From Ophiobolus disseminans (Eukaryota > Ascomycota > Dothideomycetes > Pleosporales > Phaeosphaeriaceae): 64,000 nucleotides of DNA. The notes beneath the pieces were generated by a model, which was given only the letters and a program-made list of their open reading frames with translations, was not told the origin of the DNA and searched no databases. The translations under genes were made by a program, and so were the position numbers. Position 1 is the first letter of the stretch, and each line of letters starts with the position of its first letter. This document shows, one piece after another, positions 57,300 through 64,000 of this stretch. Where the stretch lies: the NCBI GenBank assembly GCA_010093685.1, contig MU006226.1, positions 12,964 through 76,963 of the forward strand, in the 5' to 3' direction.

Positions 57300-57724
57300 G
57301 CGGTGGTGAAGGTAAATTTACTAGGCACAAACTTGGGCGCATCGTCATGGCGAAATGCGGCGATACCCGCGATTTGGTGGAAGATTAACAAGGCCAGCCT
57401 TGCCGATGGTGCCCCTCCCCCGCCAACCTACGTAATCTCCGCGCCTGCCACTGGCTGCGGGCTATGAGCCCTGAAACTATCCAAGTCCTTATTGTACATG
57501 GACTAGATACATGAGGTGCCATACGGCGAAAGGCAGAAGAGCATCTTTAGTGCAATGCCTGTCGTAAACTAGCGCTATGCTCAGAAAACATCGCGACCGT
57601 CCCAAGCGCTTCACATCCCATCATCCATGACACAGACCCAGGTATCATTTCAGATCAAAGAATCGACGATTCAGCACCGTGTACTTATTCGTTAAGCCTG
57701 CGTGGCGAGGGACAACAGGAACAG
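57300..57724. other. Intergenic, promoter side of the SSP411-like gene
   Basis: 425 bp between the start of the SSP411-like gene and the end of F-box A, which lies in the same direction. It must hold the promoter; no specific motif stands out. Confidence 0.4.
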
Positions 57725-59437
57725 CTACCGACTTGGCAAGTCCGTGAAATCAGTACGCTCGCGGCGGTAGAAATATCTCGGCCAACGGTGACCGTTCTCG
57801 TCACGTGTTCGTGGACGGTCCATACGCCCGCTGAAGTCGAGAGAAATGCCGAACACATCGATACTAGATTCTTGGTTCCAGAGATATCCCATAATGCCCG
57901 ACACGAGTTTCTGCATAATGATCTGGGACACGTACACTTCATCGTTGTTGATTCCGACCCCGTTTCATACAGTGGGATCGACTACTCTACCATAATCGAT
58001 GTTCGGTAGGGTGAGCATGCGCAAGGATCGAAGCCCACAATGCTTTGCTACCACATCCTTGAGACGACTTGTATCAGCATAAAGTTTGACCGTTCACTAT
58101 CCGAATTACTCACTAGAAATGCTTCCAAGTTGGTCTGCGCGTAGTCGACATCCATGACCTTCTGCAATTGAAAGTCACCACTGAGGTTTTGCACCGGGCC
58201 AAGATCAATTGGACAGAAGTCAACAGCCAACCCCTCCAGATGAGGACACTTTGCCAGCAACGAAGCAAGATATGATACATCAGGAGCGAGTGACTTTGGG
58301 CTATGAGATGCCAGCCCAAGATGAATTAAGGTAGAGTCGTGGCGAGAAATGCACGAAACATCGACCAGACGAAATGATGTTGCGAGATTCAATCATAGAT
58401 GCTGGATTCCAGCAAAGCTTTTCACGAGACCCTCGACTGCTGTTACCTCTCGAGATACAACATGACTCTGGAGTAGCTCAATTTCTAGTTGGAAAATATT
58501 GCATCCATGAGAGAACGATGAAGCAAGATAGTTCAGCAGTGGTGCAATGTTGTGGCACTTATATATCTGTAGACTCCGAAGGCAAGGTAAATCCACGTAC
58601 CCCCCAAGGTATAGGACCGGGCTAGGACTGAGTTTCCACAGCGTAAGGTGTCGCAGTTGCTGCAGCCTGTAGGAATTTGGGTTGGCGGTGGGTCCAGTGA
58701 AAGCACACAATGTCCACCTCTTGGAATGAACTGAAGCCACACCAGGCCCGGCAGCGATAGTGAGGTGTTTAAGCTGCTGGGCATGCTTGATGAACAAGCC
58801 GCTCGTAATGTACGATTCATCGTTCTGCCGTTGAAGGTAAGTTGTCAACTTGTGCACGCCAGCCAGAGCCAATGCTGACCAAGAGTCGTGGGCGGCAATG
58901 CTGGTGCCGATGGGGTTGACAGTAGACGTGTAATCAATGCGAGGGCGAAATTCCTTGAGCGTCTGTTGGCATTGAAGCAAGTGAAGTACCAGCCGTACAG
59001 TAACTGCTTTGGTGCTCTTAAACCCGACCAGGCCGTTCCGGGGCAGCGCGCTAATGAGGAGCTACAACCTATCCTCACAGCTTGGCTCAGTCACTTCAGG
59101 ACGTGAACCCACTTTCATCCAGGTATAAATAACGAACGTGGCGAAGAACGCCATTGTCCGGTTGTAAGAGGGCACCCAGTGCATCGGAAGTCAGTGTGTC
59201 GAACGAGTTATTGAGTCTCTTCCAGAGAACAGGTCCCATCAAATACCACCATTCTTGGTTGACAAGACAGATCCGCGCCCTGTCGTTGGGGTTGCGAACG
59301 AAGTCGAAAACATTGAGCTTCAGCTCCGTTGGAAGGGTCGAGAATGTAGTGACGCATTTCGCCATGGCGAGTAGTGTCTTCGGCGATGGGGTTGGACTTG
59401 TGGTGCAATCGGTGCAGCAGTCTGTTACTTCTGTCAT
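57725..59437 (-). pseudogene. F-box protein A, degenerate
   Basis: Start ATG 59437 (or 59365). The N-terminal F-box (FSTLPTELKLNVFDFVRN...) would recruit the target to an SCF ubiquitin ligase; helical/leucine-rich repeats follow and the end carries GHRWPRYFYRRER, a motif shared with paralogues B and C. A likely 56-nt intron (58113-58058, GTGAGT...GCTGAT...CTCAAG) restores the frame near the 3' end. Damage: a frame change near 59096, TAG at 59062-59064, and TGA at 58393-58395 and 57965-57967. Stop at 57725. Probably a pseudogene; an additional intron at 59.1 kb could explain the first break but I found no good splice pair. Confidence 0.68.
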
Positions 59438-60276
59438 AAAAAAGTGACATACACTCGAGTATCTTTAGCGTAAGTGGCTCGTGCGCAATGAGCTCACTCT
59501 CATCTTCATGAGATCATCGCAATCGTGTCAGGAACGCAGTATGTTTGGAAATCGAGATTAGCAATTTATGTTCATCTTGTTTGGTTCTGTATATGTATGT
59601 TCACTACTTTACGAAAAATATGGCAATAGACACGTGGACGGATGGGAAATATTGCGCAGAACTGGCGATCATCGGGCCTCCTCTTGGCTGGCCCACCGAG
59701 CGGAAAATACCTCGGAAGTAGCCGATGCCCAACCTCCTCTCTGGTCTTCGTACCTACAAACACCAATTATTTATCGACGATCGCAACAAGCGTGCAATAG
59801 AAACTTTGTCTCTCTGTTCAGGATGTTTTCACTCACTACGCGTTATCGAGAACACTGTTCACCAAGCTACGACATGAGCCAACGCACCCTCGAGTAGGCG
59901 ACACCTTATTGCCTCTACGTATGCTACATTATGCTCCCAACTTCTCATCACAGCCTAGAACGTCATGTCTATTGGTAGTGTCTGAATGTTCTTGAGGATC
60001 CTCCCAGACATTCACGTTGATTTGGCCTGCTAATCGGGGTATCGTCGACATCCTGACATGACGGTACCCACCTTAGCGGGCATTTCGTCCAAGCTCCTCA
60101 CACCTATGCAGCTCATAGTGAAAGTGAAGAGCGGGATGCGCTACGTTAACTTCACTATCTTGGCAACCTTGCGCCACATCCACGAACAAGCGCGCTCGGA
60201 AACCGCATCAACAAGACTACCCACGCTTTCAAATCACCGTTGATTCTTGGTAGCAAAGTCACCTCAGCCTTGCGCC
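59438..60276. other. Divergent intergenic region between F-box A and B
   Basis: 839 bp between two head-to-head paralogues. No repeats or further genes supported; short frames lack domains. Confidence 0.4.
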
Positions 60277-61184
60277 ATGGCCACAGCAATGGACATCCAA
60301 CCTCACGACCAACTTGATCGCCTTCCGACAGAGCTTAAATGCATTGTCGCTCGACTACTCACAGCCCTCGACAATCGCAAGTCCCTCGTGCTTGTGAACA
60401 AAGCCTGGGCGGCGGTTGGACTTCCTTTCCGTTGGGAAACGTTCACGACAGATCTGGTACACTCCAATCCGAGGAGCCTACTTGGTCTTGGTCACCCGAA
60501 TTCCAGTATCGTAAAACACGTTCGTAACATCAACTTGCTTGCGAGAGCCTCATCCTCGAACGTCGATTATCTGCTAACGTTGCTAGCGAAAATCTTACGC
60601 GGTCAGCTTCATGGGTTCAAGAGCAAGGAGACGATTCAGGCGTCGACCCTTAGTCTACTCCTGGTACTGCATCCGGCGCTCGAGGTGCTCCATGTACCTG
60701 GAGGTGCTATGCTTGGGGATACCCTCCAGTCACCGTGGACGTCGGACTGCTTCTCCAACCTCACCAGTATGGACATTTACGTTGGCACTCAATGGGCGCT
60801 ATCGCACGCACACCGCAACTACGGGTACTTCGTCTGACCAATCCGCCAAATTATCGCAAGGCGTATAATCGGCCTAATGAAATGTTCCGGTATTATCCTC
60901 GCTTGATTCAGAACGGCAACGAACGCTATGGATATCAGGCACGAGCAGATGCCCTCATGAACTAGCTAAGTGGTCTTGGCTCTAATCTCAGGGTTCTCGC
61001 GTTCTCTCCCATAGAGAAGCTGAAGCAGCCTGATCGACCAGATAAACATGGCCACACCTGGCCGCACTACCACTACACTCGAGCACGATTTGTAGGTGAG
61101 ATGGGCATGGAGGGAGCGGTCGCTAGGCCTTTGACAAACCGGAAGGCGAATTTCCCAGGAGCGAAGGTGTTGGGAGATTTGTGA
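60277..61184 (+). pseudogene. F-box protein B, degenerate
   Basis: ATG 60277 (MATAMDIQPHDQLDRLP). F-box at residues 12-50 (LDRLPTELKCIVARLL...LVLVNKAW), then leucine-rich repeat-like segments. One frameshift near 60795 moves the reading from DIYVGTQWA to TPQLRVLRLTN, and TAG occurs at 60964-60966. The C-terminus has GHTWPHYHYTRARFVG and VARPL as in C. The frame ends TGA 61182. Shorter than A and D. SCF substrate-adaptor role by family; this copy is broken. Confidence 0.68.
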
Positions 61185-61487
61185 GAGTCAACGTGCGATG
61201 ACAATCAAGTCGTACTTGGACAACCTGTCGATTCTATCTTTGCGCCGGGTTTGATCCATGTATGATCTAAATCTCCGACGAGCTGCTTGGTTCACAATTC
61301 GCTACTGGCTTCACACCAACTGGACAACTCAAAACGATTCTATCAGCTCAAGGGAAATAACAAAGCACATCCTATCCATCAGATACGGGAGAGTGAAGAG
61401 ACGATGAGTATTTCAACAGATCCGCTAGCGAAAGCGGAGTTGAGATCGAATCTGGACGTTGTTGCCTCAAGAGGTGAGCATACAATG
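61185..61487. other. Intergenic, nothing recognised
   Basis: No supported feature between F-box B and the solo LTR. Confidence 0.35.
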
Positions 61488-61645
61488 TGTGTGAATGGAG
61501 CAGAGACGAAGGATAAGGTTGTTGTATTGAGGGAGCTACAGCGAGCGATTATATATACACAAATGAGCTGAGTAAGCAAGCAATGAAGGGTCACGTGAGT
61601 AGAGCATTCACAGTGTATACAGTGCACGAAGGTGCCAGGCTGACA
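61488..61645 (-). repeat. C5-related solo LTR
   Basis: About 158 bp, related to 54632-54795 (shared GAGCGATTATATA core and CAGGCTGACA end), flanked by CAATG/CGATG (61483-61487 and 61646-61650). Confidence 0.75.
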
Positions 61646-61918
61646 CGATGCATGGGTTACGATTGTTTATTTAGCGGAGACGGAGTGCTTGGCAACTATG
61701 TACTCGGTCAAAGAAGATGCAGTCGCGTTAGACAGCACACACAACTTGGTCACCCTTAGGATACCCTGATGTCTAATCGCCGTCAACCAGTGTCTTGTAC
61801 GATCAGCGATCGCCGATGCGTAATTCTGCAAATGTGAAAAGTTTAATATTGTGCAGTCCTGTTAGCGACAATAATCCACATGTTGACTACCGATGACATT
61901 GATCACAGGTCAAGCTGA

Positions 61919-62512
61919 GTGGCGAATTATTTTTGGTGGAAGGTGACAGTGTGTCGCTGCTTATCGATATCGTGGCTTCCACTACGCACCTACCATCCGA
62001 CAGGCGACCTGTGTCTTCTCCTCACCTTACCGGGAGACGTGGAAGAAGTCAGGTTTCTGCAAAGAACCATAAGTCGAAAGACCACTGCTCCACAAACGCA
62101 CTTTGAAGCCGCACTCAACGCCATCGCATCGATGCCATTGCTCCACATCCTTCGACTGCCGGACATGGGATAGCGAAACGGTCTTGACCAAAATGGAGCG
62201 TTGAGTCAGGAGTTCGAAAGTTCCATCGCAAACGGCATGCAGCGTCAACAGTTTCAAACCCGCGCCGGCGACATTATAAGATATTTAGCAGAAAGAGGGT
62301 CTAGGATCAAGATCCTAGCATTCTCGCCTGTGGAACAGATTAGATTCGTGGAAGTGCCGGACGAGAACGATCACACTTGGCCACATTACTTCTACTATTG
62401 AGCTAGGCTGACAGATTGTTTGGGAACTGACATGACAGTCGCCCGACCCCTTGTAGAGTGGGAGCGCGACTTTCCATCCCAGTACATCCTAGCTCAACAT
62501 TTGGGCTGGTAA
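61919..62512 (+). pseudogene. F-box-type protein C, C-terminal half only
   Basis: No ATG; the frame from 61919 reads LRR-like sequence (ALNAIASMPLLHILRLPD), TAG 62171, LAERGSRIKILAFSPVE, then DENDHTWPHYFY, TGA 62399, and VARPL..., ending TAA 62510. It aligns with the C-termini of A and B. The F-box half is absent, so it is a truncated duplicate. Confidence 0.6.
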
Positions 62513-62802
62513 GAGTATCATTCATATCGATGCTATTATGTTGAGCATGGACTTCCAACCTATCAATTCACATGGATGTAGAGCCATGCCGAAGCTTTTG
62601 CGATAGAATTGAAAGACATGGCTCTACTTTGAGGTTCTCCTGAGTGAAATGACTGCGATGATACATATGTTTCAACATCTCTTCATTCGTCTTTCATCAA
62701 CAGTGAAACTTTGGTCTGCTCACGTCCTTTTGCAGGTGCTACAGCCCAGAAGTTCCTGGTACTTTCACCGTAGCAGAACGCTCTCATCAACTGCCACGGA
62801 AG
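62513..62802. other. Spacer with one perfect 11-bp hairpin
   Basis: GTAGAGCCATG (62578-62588) and CATGGCTCTAC (62617-62627) can pair around a 28-nt loop. It may be a terminator or chance; no T-run follows. Nothing else seen. Confidence 0.35.
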
Positions 62803-64000
62803 ATGAAACAACCACCGCTCCACCCAGCAACTCACACTCCAGTCACATCAACCACGACCACATCTATACAACAATTCGACGTCTTTCACGCCGAACAACC
62901 ACAAACAGGTGCCCAAACCATGTCTCAAGAACACAACAAAGCCGAATACCAGCGACGGGCTCTGGGTAGCAAGGGTGCAATATCGAATCAACGAGATATC
63001 TTGAGCGGCCTATCACTCGAGCTCCGACGTGAAATAGTCAACTTCCTTCGTTCGGAATAGAATCGCCTCGCCCTGAGCCTCGTCAACCAACTTTGGAAGG
63101 ACACTGTTTTGCCAATTCAATGGGACACCCTAGTCACGGATTTCGCCCAAACCGGCTCGAGGCAACATGTGGATCTTGTACGTCCTGACTCCAACATTCT
63201 CAAACACGTCAAGCACCTGCGCCTCAACAAGGACAACCCTCCAGCAAACGCAATCAAGGAGGCTCTACCCCACGTCCTTGCCGCTATTCCGCAAGGGCAA
63301 CTTCGGAGTTTTGCAGCCTACAACCCTATTGCTCCGCTCACTCTGCAGTTGCTTATGTAACGTCATCCAAATCTCGAAGGACTGGATGTAGCTGGGCGTG
63401 CTGCTCTCACCAAAGTAGTGTGCTTGCCCTGGGTGGTGGAAAGTCTCAACAACCTCAAGCGAGTCAACATCTACGTTGATAGCCTTGAGCCCGCAACAAC
63501 CCAGGCGCTCATGGAACAATGCCCAAATCTTGACACACTACGCATCGAAATGTGTCACTCGGAAGCCGAACACACCAACGCCGATATCTCAGCAGACATG
63601 TTCCTTCCCAAGCGTATCCCAAATCATCATACCCACGGGGATCCTGGACCAGTCAAGCAATTGACGAAACTCCGGACGCTTCACTTCGAAAATGGCAGAT
63701 TCCCCGCGCCGCTGGGCTCCTTGTTCGCACGGATTGATTTTTTGAAGTTACAGTTTCTGTCGATAGACAACACTAAAAACCCGCTAAGGCTATTAGAGGC
63801 AATGGCATCATATTATGTGCGGAACAACTCAGCTTTGGTACGTCTGCGGCTAACGCACGGATCGTTTTCGGAAGATGCCGGCGTGCAAGCAACATACCAC
63901 AAAGTTTTAAACGTAACCCAAGGTTTACGAGGAATATACTTCTTTGATCCGTATTCCGACAAGCTTGACATCGATTCCGTTGTACGACATGGAGCAACAC
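62803..64000 (+). pseudogene. F-box protein D, runs off the window
   Basis: Single frame from ATG 62803 (or ATG 62920) to the window end, about 400 codons, with only two stops: TAG 63058-63060 inside the F-box and TAA 63358-63360. Both fit C->T in CpA. F-box: LSGLSLELRREIVNFL...LALSLVNQLWK. Leucine-rich repeats follow (LKHVKHLRL, HPNLEGLDV, NLKRVNIYV, CPNLDTLRI, LTKLRTLHF, LQFLSIDN). The best-preserved paralogue; without the two nonsense changes it would be a typical fungal F-box/LRR adaptor. Confidence 0.72.

Noticed and set aside
62578..62627. Structured small RNA from the 11-bp hairpin
   Set aside because: Single stem, long loop, no promoter or conserved box motifs; chance pairing or a transcript-end hairpin is as likely.

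Overview
The window looks like filamentous ascomycete (Pezizomycotina) nuclear DNA, most likely a Dothideomycete; that lineage guess is an inference. About 1-51 kb is a nested pile of transposable elements heavily altered by repeat-induced point mutation (RIP). C->T/G->A transitions have turned CpA/TpG into TpA, so reading frames are full of TAG/TAA at former CAG, CAA and TGG codons, while CpG is largely spared. About 51-64 kb is balanced-composition DNA with one intact gene, a cluster of decayed F-box genes and small solo LTRs. Family names used here (G1-G3 for Ty3/gypsy, C1-C5 for Ty1/copia) are local labels.

Layout. 1-1258: integrase end of gypsy G2, split by copia C1 (1259-8836, TSD ACAAC); the G2 tail and 3' LTR end at 9327. 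9328-11790: LINE ORF2 fragment. 11819-12763: G2 LTR, C4 LTR and C5 3' end. 12764-13350: truncated secreted-protein gene. 13351-14866: single-copy DNA. 14867-34207: one gypsy G1 chromovirus (TSD CTCGC), expanded by copia C2 (16866-22175, TSD ATTAC) and a pogo-type transposon (23909-30956) that itself holds copia C3 (24771-29943, TSD AGTGG). 34411-39664: partial C3 with a LINE inside. 39665-42752: chimeric gypsy (G3 gag-protease joined to a G1 tail). 43837-48373: second G1, hit by a palindromic hAT-type MITE. 48403-51200: nested solo LTRs and a pogo fragment carrying a 1.1-kb non-autonomous hAT. 53097-54083: disordered protein with a PIP-box-like motif. 54897-57299 (minus): intact SSP411/YyaL-type thioredoxin-domain protein. 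57725-64000: four F-box paralogues, all interrupted.

The most unusual feature is extra antisense genes between pol and the 3' LTR in two unrelated retrotransposon families. In G1 (three copies) a roughly 200-codon antisense frame carries CX2CX6CX8CX2CX6C, the spacing of a fungal Zn2Cys6 cluster. In C1 a roughly 420-codon antisense gene has three canonical short introns, a different six-cysteine cluster and a Gln-rich region. Each lies tail-to-tail with pol. Antisense introns would survive retrotransposition because the genomic RNA is transcribed from the other strand. I infer an element-encoded accessory or regulatory protein; its function is unknown.
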